Shown piece by piece: positions 14,616 to 24,089 of a stretch of 64,000 bases of DNA. Under the pieces are notes generated by a model. It saw only the letters and a program-made list of their open reading frames with translations, searched no databases and was not told where the DNA came from. Within the stretch, counting starts at the first letter, position 1. Each line of letters starts with the position of its first letter. The translations under genes were made by a program, and so were the position numbers. The stretch spans positions 62,001 through 126,000 of the forward strand of contig NZ_BMUZ01000012.1 of NCBI RefSeq assembly GCF_014650455.1, written 5' to 3'. The stretch is from Streptomyces xanthochromogenes. Lineage in GTDB: Bacteria > Actinomycetota > Actinomycetes > Streptomycetales > Streptomycetaceae.

Positions 14616-17237
14616 ATGGAGGCCAAGAACGCCGAGGACGTCACGACCGCCGAGACCGCGGTCGACGCACTGGTGCGAGGGGCCCAGGAGGCCCTCGGCC
14701 GGTTCGAGACGTTCACCCAGGAGCAGGTCGACCACATCGTCAAGAAGGCCTCGCTCGCCGCGCTGAGCGAGCACGGCGAACTGGCCCGGCTCGCCGTCGA
14801 GGAGACCGGCCGCGGCCTCTTCGAGGACAAGGCCGTCAAGAACCTCTTCGCCTGCGAGCACGTCGTCAACTCGATGCGGGGTCTGAAGACGGCCGGAGTG
14901 ATCGGCCGCGACGAGCTGAACGGCATCACCGAGATCGCCGAACCGGTCGGCGTCATCTGCGCGATGACCCCGGTCACCAACCCCACGTCGACGACCCTCT
15001 TCAAGGCGCTGATCGCCCTGAAGACCCGCAACCCGATCGTCTTCGCCTTCCACCCCTCTGCGCAGAACTGCTCGGCCGCCGCAGCCCGCGTGGTGCGCGA
15101 CGCCGCGATCGCGGCCGGTGCGCCCGAGGGCTGTGTGCAGTGGATCGAGACCCCGTCGATGGAGGCCACCGGCCTCCTGATGAACCACGAGGGCGTCTCC
15201 ACCATCCTGGCCACCGGCGGCAACGCGATGGTCAGGGCCGCCTACTCCTGCGGCAAGCCCGCCCTGGGCGTCGGCGCGGGCAACGTCCCGGCGTACGTCA
15301 CCCGGAGCGGCAAGCTGGCCCGGGCCGTGCACGACATCGTGCTCTCCAAGTCCTTCGACCACGGCATGATCTGCGCCTCCGAACAGGCCGTCATCCTCGA
15401 CGAGGAGGTGTACGAGCGGGGCCTCGCCGAGTTCCAGCGGCTGGGCGCGTACGTCCTGAGCGCGGCCGAGAAGACCAAGCTGGAGGAGTTCGTCTTCGGC
15501 ACCACCGCCTTCGCGAGCAACTGCGCGGGCGCCAAGCTCAACGCCGCGGTCGTCGGCAAGTCGCCCCGGTGGATCGCCGAACAGGCCGGCTTCGAGGTGC
15601 CGGAGACCACCTCGATCCTGGTCGCCGAGTGCGCGGAGGTGGGCGAGGGGGAGCCCCTGACCCGCGAGAAGCTGTCCCCGGTCCTGGCCGCCCTCAAGGC
15701 CGACTCCACCGAGCACGGCCTCCAACTCTCGGCGCAGATGGTCGAGTTCCACGGCCTGGGCCACAGCGCCGCCATCCACACCGAGGACGACGAGCTGGCC
15801 GAGGAGTTCGGCAGGCGCGTCAAGGCGATCCGCGTGATCGTGAACGCGCCCTCCACCTTCGGCGGCATCGGCGACGTCTACAACGCCTTCCTGCCCTCCC
15901 TCACCCTCGGCTGCGGCTCCTACGGGCACAACTCGGTGTCCAACAACGTCTCCGCGGTCAACCTCGTCAACGTCAAGCGGATCGGACGGCGCAACAACAA
16001 CATGCAGTGGTTCAAGGTCCCGCCGAAGATCTACTTCGAGCGCAACTCCATCCGCTACCTCGGCGAGATGGACGGCCTGAAGCGGGTCACGATCGTCACC
16101 GACAGGACGATGGGCAGGCTCGGCTTCGTCCAGAAGGTCACCGACATCCTCCAGGCCCGTCCCGGCTCCGTCGTCCTCCAGGTCATCGACAACGTCGAGC
16201 CCAACCCGGAGCTGTCGACGGTACGGGCCGGGGCCGCGATGATGCGCGACTTCGAGCCGGACACGATCGTCGCCCTCGGCGGCGGCTCGGCCATGGACGC
16301 CGCCAAGATCATGTGGCTGATGTACGAGCACCCGGAGGTCGAGTTCGCGGACACGAAGGAGAAGTTCTTCGACATCCGCAAGCGTGCCTACAAGTTCCCG
16401 GCGCTCGGCGACAAGGCCCAGCTGGTCGCCATCCCCACCACCTCGGGAACGGGCAGCGAGGTCACCCCCTTCGCGGTCATCTCCGACCCGGAGGCCGCCC
16501 AGAAGTACCCGCTCGCCGACTACGCGCTCACCCCGAACGTCGCGATCGTCGACCCGGTGCTCCCCATGGGCCTGCCCGCCACCGTGACCGCCGACTCCGG
16601 CTTCGACGCCCTGACCCACGCCACCGAGGCGTACGTCTCGGTCTACTCCAACGACTACACCGACGGCCTCTGCCTCCAGGCCATCAAGCTGATCTTCGAG
16701 AACCTGGAGCGCTGCGTCGTGGACGGGGCGGCCGACCCCGAGGCGCGCGAGAAGATGCACAACGCCTCGACGGTGGCGGGCATGGCCTTCGCCAACGCCT
16801 TCCTCGGCCTGGTGCACGCCATGGCGCACACCCTCGGCAACACCTTCCACGTCGCCCACGGCCGCACCAACGCACTGCTCCTGCCGCACGTCATCCGGCA
16901 CAACGGCCAGGTGTCCGGCAAGGCGACCCCGTGGCCGAAGGCCGAGGTCTACCGGGCCCCCGAGCGTTTCCAGGAGATCGCCAAGATGCTGGGCCTGCCG
17001 GCCGCGACCCCCGAGGAGGGCGTCGAGTCCTACGCCCGGGCCGTCGAGGAACTGCGCGCCAAGTGCGGCATCCCCGCCTCCTTCCAGGAGGAGGGCGTGG
17101 ACGAGACCGCCTTCATCGAGGCCCTGCCGGTCCAGGCGATGAACGCCTACGCCGACCAGTGCGCCCCGGCCAACCCGCGGATGCCGATGATCGACGACAT
17201 GAAGGAGCTCATGACGCGGGCGTACTACGGCAAGTAG
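14616..17237 (+). CDS. adhE: Bifunctional acetaldehyde-CoA/alcohol dehydrogenase
   Basis: 873 aa from ATG 14616 with GAAGGAG 7-14 nt upstream. An open frame runs a further 67 codons upstream, but that stretch holds the promoter region and lacks a start with a ribosome site. The N-terminal half (about 1-440) is a CoA-acylating aldehyde dehydrogenase: GVGAGNVPAYV and catalytic Cys in GMICASEQAVI. The C-terminal half is an iron alcohol dehydrogenase: GGGSAMDAAK, IPTTSGTGSEVTP, and metal-site histidines in GLVHAMAHTLGNTFHVAHGRTNA. It reduces acetyl-CoA through acetaldehyde to ethanol with 2 NADH. Full length for AdhE. A Rex site controls it, and a terminator follows 8 nt after the stop. Confidence 0.96.
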   Translation: MEAKNAEDVTTAETAVDALVRGAQEALGRFETFTQEQVDHIVKKASLAALSEHGELARLAVEETGRGLFEDKAVKNLFACEHVVNSMRGLKTAGVIGRDELNGITEIAEPVGVICAMTPVTNPTSTTLFKALIALKTRNPIVFAFHPSAQNCSAAAARVVRDAAIAAGAPEGCVQWIETPSMEATGLLMNHEGVSTILATGGNAMVRAAYSCGKPALGVGAGNVPAYVTRSGKLARAVHDIVLSKSFDHGMICASEQAVILDEEVYERGLAEFQRLGAYVLSAAEKTKLEEFVFGTTAFASNCAGAKLNAAVVGKSPRWIAEQAGFEVPETTSILVAECAEVGEGEPLTREKLSPVLAALKADSTEHGLQLSAQMVEFHGLGHSAAIHTEDDELAEEFGRRVKAIRVIVNAPSTFGGIGDVYNAFLPSLTLGCGSYGHNSVSNNVSAVNLVNVKRIGRRNNNMQWFKVPPKIYFERNSIRYLGEMDGLKRVTIVTDRTMGRLGFVQKVTDILQARPGSVVLQVIDNVEPNPELSTVRAGAAMMRDFEPDTIVALGGGSAMDAAKIMWLMYEHPEVEFADTKEKFFDIRKRAYKFPALGDKAQLVAIPTTSGTGSEVTPFAVISDPEAAQKYPLADYALTPNVAIVDPVLPMGLPATVTADSGFDALTHATEAYVSVYSNDYTDGLCLQAIKLIFENLERCVVDGAADPEAREKMHNASTVAGMAFANAFLGLVHAMAHTLGNTFHVAHGRTNALLLPHVIRHNGQVSGKATPWPKAEVYRAPERFQEIAKMLGLPAATPEEGVESYARAVEELRAKCGIPASFQEEGVDETAFIEALPVQAMNAYADQCAPANPRMPMIDDMKELMTRAYYGK

Positions 17238-17245
17238 GCCCGACG

Positions 17246-17285
17246 GACGCAGGGCCGCCCCGTTCCGACGGGGCGGCCCTGCGTC
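17246..17285 (+). terminator. adhE terminator
   Basis: GACGCAGGGCCGCCCC and GGGGCGGCCCTGCGTC form a perfect 16-bp stem with an 8-nt loop (GTTCCGAC), starting 8 nt after the adhE stop. It is very stable. Confidence 0.9.
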
Positions 17286-17401
17286 ATGTCTCCCGGGGGG
17301 AGGGGGCGGTGACGGGGGGACCGGGTGCTGGTCTTCGGTCTCCGGCCGGCTCCGCCCGGTCAGGTCTCCGGATGGTTGGTCAGGTCTCCGGCCTCGCCCT
17401 G

Positions 17402-18055
17402 TCAGGTCTCCGGATGGTCGGGCGGGGACAGGAAGCGGCCCATCGGCAGCACCGGGCGGCCCCAGGTCGAGGCGAGGATCTGCCCCGCGAGGAGATAGGT
17501 CGCACCCAGCGCCGCGCACAGACCGGCCCACCCGGCGATCCGGTTCCAGATCACCTCGCCCGTGAACCCGTTGCAGACGAGCCCGACGAAGACGACGAGC
17601 ACGCAGGTGAAGGTGGAGAGCAGCGCCAGATGGATGCGGAAGCTGCCCAGCCACAGGACGAACACCACGAACACCCAGGGCAGCGTGAACAGCCCCATGG
17701 CGTCGCCGCGCAGCGACGGGTCGAGCGCCGGCACCACCCACTGGAGCATCAGCGCCTTCGCCATCCAGAACACCCCGAAGCCGCCGAAGACCGTGGCGTG
17801 CCAGGTGTCGCCGCGCTGGGCCTGGAAGAGCCCGGCGAGCAGCTGGGCCAGGCCGCCGATGAAGAAGCCGACCAGCGGCACCACGGACGCCGCGAGCTTC
17901 TCGGGGAAGACCCCCGCGTCGATGCCGGTGGCGATGGTGGTCACCACGATGAATCCGGTCAGGCCGAGCGGACCGAGCTGCGCCTGCGCGCTCGGCTCCA
18001 TCCGCCGTACGGAGAAGGCCTGTTCGGCCGGGCCGGAGCGGCGGGGGATGTTCAC
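17402..18055 (-). CDS. GPR1/FUN34/SatP-type acetate transporter family protein
   Basis: 217 aa from GTG 18055, whose GTGA overlaps the stop of the upstream gene by 4 nt (translational coupling). Six hydrophobic segments follow a 28-aa cytoplasmic N terminus. LGPLGLTGFIVVTTIATGIDAG corresponds to the family's N-terminal N-P-x-P-L-G-L segment. GFFIGGLAQLLAGLFQAQRGDTWHATVFGGFGVFWMA is the characteristic GGxxQxxAGxxE/W-xNTFxxTAFxSYGxFW signature with substitutions. Members carry acetate/succinate-type acids across the membrane. The NPxG motif is altered, so the substrate is uncertain. It lies downstream of adhE on the other strand, a possible acetate/ethanol metabolic grouping (inference). Confidence 0.78.
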   Translation of the reverse strand: MNIPRRSGPAEQAFSVRRMEPSAQAQLGPLGLTGFIVVTTIATGIDAGVFPEKLAASVVPLVGFFIGGLAQLLAGLFQAQRGDTWHATVFGGFGVFWMAKALMLQWVVPALDPSLRGDAMGLFTLPWVFVVFVLWLGSFRIHLALLSTFTCVLVVFVGLVCNGFTGEVIWNRIAGWAGLCAALGATYLLAGQILASTWGRPVLPMGRFLSPPDHPET

Positions 18056-19068
18056 ACGCCCACCGGCCTCTCGGCGCGGTCGCGGCGCAGACCGGCGAGC
18101 ACCAGGGTGATGACGGCACCGGCCACCGCCCAGATCGAGAGCACCAGGAGCGGGCCGGTGACCGCCTCGCCCCTGAAGTACGCGATCGAGCGGGCCGCCC
18201 AGGTGCCGGCGCCGGGCGGCAGGCCCGGCCCGATCGTCCGCCAGAACGGCGGCAGCAGCGGATACGGGTAGGCGCCGCCCGCGCTCGGATTGCCGAGTAC
18301 GACGATGACCAGGATCGCCAGGCCGATGCCGACGACTCCGGCGATCCCCTGGAAGGCGAGGGTGGTGGCGCCCACCGCGAACACGACGAGCGCGCCGAGC
18401 CCGGCGAGGCCCAGGTAGCTGCCCGGCAGCGCGCCGAGCACCGGCCCGATGATGAGCGAGCCGAGCAGTCCGGCGGCGATCGAGTACACGGCGAGCACCG
18501 CGAGCCGGATCAGCGCGCGATGGGTGTTGGCGGGCCGGGCGCCCGCGCTGATCGCCAGGATCGCGGCGCACAGATAGCCGCCCACGCACCAGCCGACGAC
18601 CAGGTAGAACGCGGACAGTGTGCGGGAGTCGCCCGCGGCGGCCGGGGCGACGTCGGTCACCTCGACCGTACGCCGCTGGGCCTTCTCGGCGGCCGTCGTG
18701 ACGGCCTCCACGGCCTGGGCGAGCGAGGCGCCGCCGCCGCTCGCCACGAGCAGCCGGTCGGTGGTGCCCCGCGGGTCGACGAGCAGCGCCCCGTCGATGC
18801 TGCGGTCGCGCAGTTGGCGGGTGGCGTCCGCCGCGTCCTTGGCCGTGCGCACGTCCAGCGGGTTGCCCGGCAGCGAGCCCAGCTGCTGGGTGAGCTGCCC
18901 CTGGATCTGGGCGGGGGCGACCACGGCGAAGGGGATGTCCTTCGGTTTCGGGCTGTGGAAGGCGCCGGCGTAGGACGCGATGAAGGCGACCATCAGCCCC
19001 AGTACGCCGATCACCAGCAGGGCGGCCCGTACGGAGACGGCGCTCTTCACCTCGTCGACGAATGTCAT
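18052..19068 (-). CDS. ABC-2/YhgE-Pip-like membrane protein (DUF3533-like)
   Basis: 338 aa. One N-terminal transmembrane helix (about 15-38) is followed by an extracytoplasmic domain of about 120 aa starting FHSPKPKDIPFAVVAPA and containing RSIDGALLVDP. A cluster of five or six helices fills the C-terminal half (about 155-330). This layout, one TM, large outside loop, then a TM bundle, is that of YhgE/Pip and DUF3533 ABC-2-type permeases. No ATPase gene is adjacent, so it may act without one or with a distant partner. It forms a two-gene operon with the acetate-type transporter through the GTGA overlap. Role unknown. Confidence 0.7.
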   Translation of the reverse strand: MTFVDEVKSAVSVRAALLVIGVLGLMVAFIASYAGAFHSPKPKDIPFAVVAPAQIQGQLTQQLGSLPGNPLDVRTAKDAADATRQLRDRSIDGALLVDPRGTTDRLLVASGGGASLAQAVEAVTTAAEKAQRRTVEVTDVAPAAAGDSRTLSAFYLVVGWCVGGYLCAAILAISAGARPANTHRALIRLAVLAVYSIAAGLLGSLIIGPVLGALPGSYLGLAGLGALVVFAVGATTLAFQGIAGVVGIGLAILVIVVLGNPSAGGAYPYPLLPPFWRTIGPGLPPGAGTWAARSIAYFRGEAVTGPLLVLSIWAVAGAVITLVLAGLRRDRAERPVGV

Positions 19069-19436
19069 GCCCCCACGCTCCGTCGGCCCGGCGGCCCCCG
19101 CAGTCGGGCTGACCCAAACGGCTGACCGGGGGCCTGGGGGTTTGCCCGCCCTCCCCCCCCGTGCCCCGGGGTTGGTTGGTTCCGGGTCCCCTGGGGCTCC
19201 GCCCCAGACCCGGGGTCACCTACCGGGGCGCGGGGGACTGCGCGAGAAGCGGGCACGGTCCGCAGCCGGAAAAAAAGGGGGCTGGGGGCGCGGGAGGCCT
19301 ACCCCGGGGAACCATTGCACCCCCACCCGGAGGAGCCGCACCAGGATTCGAACATACGTGTCGCACGCACGTTCGAACTGGTCTATGGTTGAAGCGAGGG
19401 GGTGAGAGACGGTTCGGCAATCGGTAGGAGGCGCGG
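19069..19436. other. Intergenic region before dnaE2 (368 bp)
   Basis: No gene is visible. It holds a GC hairpin, CTGGGGC-TCC-GCCCCAG (19191-19207, extended by flanking CCGGG/CCCGG), of a type seen often in Streptomyces intergenic DNA and a possible terminator. It also holds an A-rich patch (GGAAAAAAAGGGGG, about 19268-19281) and the LexA-like boxes described separately. Confidence 0.6.
19349..19375. promoter_or_regulatory. Two abutting LexA-like (SOS) boxes before dnaE2
   Basis: Box 1 on the plus strand, CGAACATACGTGTC (19349-19362), and box 2 on the minus strand, CGAACGTGCGTGCG (19375-19362), match the actinobacterial SOS pattern CGAACRNNYGTTYG at 12 and 13 of 14 positions. They share one base and lie 62-88 nt before the dnaE2 start. 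In mycobacteria the dnaE2 cassette is LexA-controlled (established); here it is inferred from the boxes. Confidence 0.55.
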
Positions 19437-22400
19437 ATGCCAAGGTTCACGCATCTGCACACCGTCTCGGGATTCTCCCTCCGCTACGGCGCCTCGCACC
19501 CGGAACGGCTGGCCGAGCGTGCCGTCGAGCGCGGCATGGACGCTCTCGCCCTGACCGACCGGGACACCCTCGCCGGCTCCGTCCGCTTCGCGAAGGCCTG
19601 TGCCAAGGCCGGAATCCGCCCGCTGTTCGGAGCCGAGCTCGCCGTGCCGGAACACCTCGGGAGGACCGGGGGCGGGCCGGGCCGGGGCCCCGCCCGGCGC
19701 ACCCCCGTGCGGGGCGGCGCCTTCGTCGACGAGTCCGCCCCCCGTGTCACCTTCCTCGCCCGGGACGGCGCGGCCGGCTGGGCCGAGCTCTGCCGCCTGG
19801 TCAGCGCCGCCCACACCGCCGGGGGCCGCCCGGTCCTGACCCACGCCGACCTGCCCGCCGAAGGGCTCACCGTGCTGCTCGGCCCGGCCTCCGAGATCGG
19901 CCGCGCACTGAGTGCGGGCCGCCCCGACCGGGCCGCGCGCCTGCTCGCCCCCTGGCGGGAGATCTACGGCGACGCGCTCCGTCTCGAAGCCGTCCACCAC
20001 GGGCTCCGCGGCACCGGCCCCGGCTCGCTGCGGCTGGCCGCACGCACCGTCGGCTTCGCCGCCGAACAGGGCGTACGCGCCGTCCTGACCAACGCCGCGC
20101 GCTACGCCGACCCCGGGCAGGGCCCGGTCGCCGACGTGCTGGACGCCGCGCGGCGCCTCGTTCCGGTGCGGGCGCCGTTCGACAGCGGCGAGCGCTGGCT
20201 CAAGGGCCCGGACGCCATGTTCAAGATCGCCGAGCGGGTCGCCGAGGCGGCCGGCTGGCGGCGCGACGTCGCCCACCGGCTGCTCGCGATGACCGAGGAA
20301 ACCGCCGCCGAGTGCCTCGTCGACCCCCAGGACGACCTCGGCATGGGCACCGCGAGCTACCCCGAGCCGCATCTCGTCGGCGCCGCCCACCGCGCCCCGC
20401 AACGGGTCCTCGCCTCCCGGGCCGCGGCCGGCATGGTGCTCCGCGGCTACGCGGGCCGGCGCACGTACTGGGAGCGGATGCACCACGAGCTGGACATCAT
20501 CGCGCACTGGGGGTACGCCTCGTACTTCCTCACCGTCGCCCAAGTCGTCGACGACGTACGGGAGATGGGCATCAGGGTGGCCGCGCGGGGCTCCGGCGCG
20601 GGCTCGCTCGTCAACCACCTCCTCGGCATCGCCCACGCCGACCCGATCGAGAACGGGCTCCTGATGGAGCGCTTCCTGTCCAAGCGGCGCCCGGTGCTGC
20701 CCGACATCGACATCGACGTGGAGTCCGCCCGCCGGCTCGACGTCTACCGTGCGATCATCGACCGCTTCGGCACCGAGCGCGTCGCCGCCGTCGCCATGCC
20801 CGAGACCTACCGGGTGCGGCACGCCATCCGGGACGTGGGCGCCGCCCTGTCCATGGACCCGGCCGTCATCGACCGGATCGCCAAGTCCTTCCCCCACATC
20901 CGGGCCCGTGACGCCCGCACGGCCCTCCAGGAACTCCCCGAACTGCGGTCCCTGGCAGGGGAGATGGAGAAGTACGGCAAGCTCTGGGAGCTCGTCGAGG
21001 CCCTGGACGCCCTGCCGCGCGGCATCGCCATGCACCCGTGCGGCGTGCTCCTCTCGGACGCCTCGCTGCTGCGCCGCACCCCGGTGATGCCCACCAGCGG
21101 CGAGATCCCCCTGGGCCCCGAGGGCCAGGGAGGTGCCCCCATCCCCATGTCCCAGTTCGACAAGAAGGACGTGGAGGACCTGGGGCTGCTCAAGCTGGAC
21201 GTCCTGGGGGTGCGGATGCAGTCCGCGATGGCCCACGCGGTCGCCGAGATCGGCCGGGCCACCGGCGAGGAACTCGACATCGACGACCCGGCACAGGTCC
21301 CGCCGGGCGACGCGAAGACGTATCAACTCATCGGCTCCACCGATACGTTGGGCTGTTTCCAGATCGAGTCGCCCGGCCAGCGCGACCTGGTCGGCCGGCT
21401 CCAGCCGTCGACCTTCCACGACCTCGTCGTGGACATCTCGCTGTTCCGGCCGGGCCCGGTCGCGGCCGACATGGTGCGCCCGTTCATCGAGGCCCGGCAC
21501 GGCCGTGCCCCGGTCCGCTTCCCGCACCCCGACCTGGCGGACGCGCTGCGCGACACCTACGGGGTGGTCGTCTTCCACGAGCAGATCATCGAGATGGTGG
21601 ACATCATGACCGGCTGCGGCCGGGGCGAGGCCGACCGGGTGCGACGCGGGCTCTCCGACCCGGAGTCCCAGGCGCACATCAAGGTCTGGTTCGCCCAACA
21701 CGCCCAGGAGCGCGGCTACTCGCCCGAGGTGATCGCCCGCACCTGGGAGATCGTCGAGGCCTTCGGCTCGTACGGGTTCTGCAAGGCGCACGCCGTCGCC
21801 TTCGCCGTGCCGACCTACCAGTCGGCCTGGCTCAAGGCGCACCACCCGGCCGCCTTCTACGCCGGACTGCTCACCCATGACCCCGGGATGTATCCGAAGC
21901 GGCTGCTGCTCGCGGACGCGCGGCGGCGGGGGGTGCCGATCCTGCCGGTGGATGTGAACCGGTCCTCGGTCGCACACAGAATCGAACTGGTGTCCGGCGA
22001 ATGGGGGGTGCGGCTCGCGCTCTGCGACGTTCACGGCATCAGCGAGGCCGAGAGCGCGCGCATCGAGGCCGGCCGGCCCTACGCCTCGCTGCGCGACTTC
22101 TGGCAGCGGGCCAGGCCCGGCCGCCCGGTCGCCGAACGGCTCGCCCAGATCGGCGCGCTCGACGCGTTCGGTGCCAACCGCCGCGACCTGCTGCTCCACC
22201 TGTCCGAACTGCATGGCTCCCGCCGCGCTCCTGGCGGTCAACTACCGCTGGACGGCGGCACGTTGACGGCTCGCGCCGGGCTGCCCGACCTGGACGACGC
22301 GGAACGGCTCAGCGCCGAACTCGGCGTCCTCGGCATGGACGCCTCGCGCCATCTGATGGAGGACCACACCGCGTTCCTGAACGAACTCGGCGTCGTCTCC

Positions 22401-22997
22401 GCCAAGCGGCTGCGCGACGCCAAGCACGGCCAGACCGTCCTGGTCGCGGGAGCCAAGGCGGCCACCCAGACGCCGCCGATCCGCTCCGGCAAGCGGGTCG
22501 TCTTCAGCACTCTGGACGACGGCACGGGCCTGGTCGACCTGGCCTTCTTCGACGACAGCCACGACGCCTGCGCCTACACGGTCTTCCACTCCTGGCTCCT
22601 CCTCGTGCGGGGCGTGGTGCAGCGACGCGGCCCGCGCAGCCTCAGCGTGGTGGGCGCCCGCGCCTGGAACCTCGCCGAACTCGTCGAACTGCGCCGCGAG
22701 GGCGGCCTGGACGCGGTCTCGGCCCACCTCGCGACCCCGCCCGAGCCGGCGTCCCCGCCCGGAACCACGGACGGGATCACGAATGTGGACGGGGCCGGGG
22801 ACGGGGCCGGGGTCGAGGGCGGGGTCGCGGGACGTCCCGCGCCCGATGGCGCGACCGCGCCCGCCGCCGACAACGGCCGACGCATCCACCTGTCCACCGG
22901 CTACGAACTGAACCCCTGGGCCGACCTGCAACCCGCGGGTGAACGGGCCGCCACAGGGCGGAAGTTGTGGCATTCGAGCCCGGGGAGCGCGGGATGA
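19437..22997 (+). CDS. dnaE2: Error-prone DNA polymerase III alpha subunit DnaE2
   Basis: 1186 aa from ATG 19437 with GTAGGAGG 5-12 nt upstream. N-terminal PHP domain (FTHLHTVSGFSLRYGASHPERL, ALTDRDTLAG); C-family polymerase palm with catalytic aspartates in PDIDIDVESARRLDVY; finger region with GSYGFCKAHAVAFAVPTYQSAWLKAHHPAAFYAGL; helix-hairpin-helix; then an OB-fold (QTVLVAGAKAATQTPPIRSGKRVVFSTLDDGTGLVDLAFF). DnaE2 extends past lesions and drives induced mutagenesis. The C-terminal about 80 aa are Gly/Asp/Pro-rich (TTDGITNVDGAGDGAG) and look unstructured. It overlaps the ImuB-like gene by 31 nt. SOS control is suggested by the upstream boxes. Confidence 0.96.
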   Translation: MPRFTHLHTVSGFSLRYGASHPERLAERAVERGMDALALTDRDTLAGSVRFAKACAKAGIRPLFGAELAVPEHLGRTGGGPGRGPARRTPVRGGAFVDESAPRVTFLARDGAAGWAELCRLVSAAHTAGGRPVLTHADLPAEGLTVLLGPASEIGRALSAGRPDRAARLLAPWREIYGDALRLEAVHHGLRGTGPGSLRLAARTVGFAAEQGVRAVLTNAARYADPGQGPVADVLDAARRLVPVRAPFDSGERWLKGPDAMFKIAERVAEAAGWRRDVAHRLLAMTEETAAECLVDPQDDLGMGTASYPEPHLVGAAHRAPQRVLASRAAAGMVLRGYAGRRTYWERMHHELDIIAHWGYASYFLTVAQVVDDVREMGIRVAARGSGAGSLVNHLLGIAHADPIENGLLMERFLSKRRPVLPDIDIDVESARRLDVYRAIIDRFGTERVAAVAMPETYRVRHAIRDVGAALSMDPAVIDRIAKSFPHIRARDARTALQELPELRSLAGEMEKYGKLWELVEALDALPRGIAMHPCGVLLSDASLLRRTPVMPTSGEIPLGPEGQGGAPIPMSQFDKKDVEDLGLLKLDVLGVRMQSAMAHAVAEIGRATGEELDIDDPAQVPPGDAKTYQLIGSTDTLGCFQIESPGQRDLVGRLQPSTFHDLVVDISLFRPGPVAADMVRPFIEARHGRAPVRFPHPDLADALRDTYGVVVFHEQIIEMVDIMTGCGRGEADRVRRGLSDPESQAHIKVWFAQHAQERGYSPEVIARTWEIVEAFGSYGFCKAHAVAFAVPTYQSAWLKAHHPAAFYAGLLTHDPGMYPKRLLLADARRRGVPILPVDVNRSSVAHRIELVSGEWGVRLALCDVHGISEAESARIEAGRPYASLRDFWQRARPGRPVAERLAQIGALDAFGANRRDLLLHLSELHGSRRAPGGQLPLDGGTLTARAGLPDLDDAERLSAELGVLGMDASRHLMEDHTAFLNELGVVSAKRLRDAKHGQTVLVAGAKAATQTPPIRSGKRVVFSTLDDGTGLVDLAFFDDSHDACAYTVFHSWLLLVRGVVQRRGPRSLSVVGARAWNLAELVELRREGGLDAVSAHLATPPEPASPPGTTDGITNVDGAGDGAGVEGGVAGRPAPDGATAPAADNGRRIHLSTGYELNPWADLQPAGERAATGRKLWHSSPGSAG

Positions 22998-23962
22998 TCC
23001 TCTGTGCACACTTCGGTCCCGCGGAGGCGGACGCGGCGCTTCCCGCGCTGGTCGCCCTCGCCGAGGGGCTCACCCCGGTCGTCCAGGCACTCCCGCCCGA
23101 CGGCCTCCTCGCCGATCTGGGCGGCGCCGAGAAGTACTTCGGACAGGACGCCGGGCAGCTCGCCGCCGTCCTGCGGGTCCGCGCGCTCGCCCACCTCGGC
23201 CTGGACTGCGCCATCGGGCTCGCACCCAACCCGATGCTGGCCAGGATGGCCGCGCGGGACGCCCGACCCGGCACGACCCGCACGGTGCGCCCCGACGAGG
23301 TGGGCCGGTACCTCGCCGAGAAGCCGGTCCGCGCGCTCGACGGCATCGGCCGCTCGACCGCCGGCCGCCTCTGCGCGTACGGACTCGACACGGCGGGCCG
23401 CCTCGCCGGGGCGCCGCCGGGCACCGTCCAGCGGATCCTCGGCGCCCGGCAGGGCCGCGATCTCCAGGAGCACGCCCGCGGCATCGACCGCACCTCTGTC
23501 GTGCCGAACGCCTCCGCCCGGTCGCTGGCCGCCGAACGTACCTTCGCCCGCGACGAGTTGGACCCGGCGCGCCATCACCGGGCGCTGCTCTCCCTCGCCG
23601 AGGAACTGGGTGTCCGGCTGCGCGGCTCCGGTCAGGCATGCCGCTCCCTCACCCTCACCGTGCGCTATGCCGACCGGTCCACCACCACCCGCACCCGAGG
23701 CCTGCGCGAGCCCACGGCCCACTCTCCCGCGCTGGCCGACCTCGCCTACGCCCTCCACGCGGCGCTCGGACTGCAACGGGCCAGGGTCCGCGGCATCGCG
23801 CTGCGGGCCGAGGGGCTCATGGCGGCCGAACACACCGCCCACCAGCTGACGTTCGCCCCCGAGGACGAGCGGGCCCGCCGCATCGAGGCGGTGGCCGACC
23901 TGGCCCGGGCCAAGTTCGGCCCCCGCGCCATCGTCCCCGGCTCGCTGTCCGACGCGGCCTGA
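22967..23962 (+). CDS. ImuB-like Y-family DNA polymerase homologue (catalytic residues missing)
   Basis: 331 aa from GTG 22967, inside the end of dnaE2 (ATG 22994 is an alternative). The N terminus MILCAHFGPAEADAA aligns with the DinB/ImuB start, but the metal-binding V-D-M-D of active Y-polymerases is absent. The second site reads PPDGLLADLGGAEKYFG, so the usual S-x-D-E has lost its Glu. Thumb/HhH region: PVRALDGIGRSTAGRLCAYGL. Little-finger region follows to the end. ImuB proteins act as non-catalytic adaptors that bring DnaE2 to the sliding clamp (known). At 331 aa it is short, and the usual ImuB C-terminal extension is not evident. No ImuA-like gene lies beside it. Confidence 0.85.
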   Translation: MAFEPGERGMILCAHFGPAEADAALPALVALAEGLTPVVQALPPDGLLADLGGAEKYFGQDAGQLAAVLRVRALAHLGLDCAIGLAPNPMLARMAARDARPGTTRTVRPDEVGRYLAEKPVRALDGIGRSTAGRLCAYGLDTAGRLAGAPPGTVQRILGARQGRDLQEHARGIDRTSVVPNASARSLAAERTFARDELDPARHHRALLSLAEELGVRLRGSGQACRSLTLTVRYADRSTTTRTRGLREPTAHSPALADLAYALHAALGLQRARVRGIALRAEGLMAAEHTAHQLTFAPEDERARRIEAVADLARAKFGPRAIVPGSLSDAA

Positions 23963-24089
23963 ACCGACAAGCACGAGCTCCGAACGGCCCGGCCCCGACC
24001 GACGGGACCCGGGCCGACGCGGTGCGACGGGCGCGCCCTGAACGGCGAGGCCTGAGCTGACGGCCCGATCGGCGCGGCCTGAACCGGGG

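Noticed and set aside
14475..18119. A 1214-codon minus-strand open frame opposite adhE
   Set aside because: Translation is repetitive Val/Gly/Asp/Arg with no family; adhE on the plus strand is complete with proper start and terminator.
19341..19353. tRNA T-loop-like GGATTCGAAC
   Set aside because: No acceptor, anticodon or D-arm partner could be traced on either strand, and the bases are accounted for by the LexA-like box.
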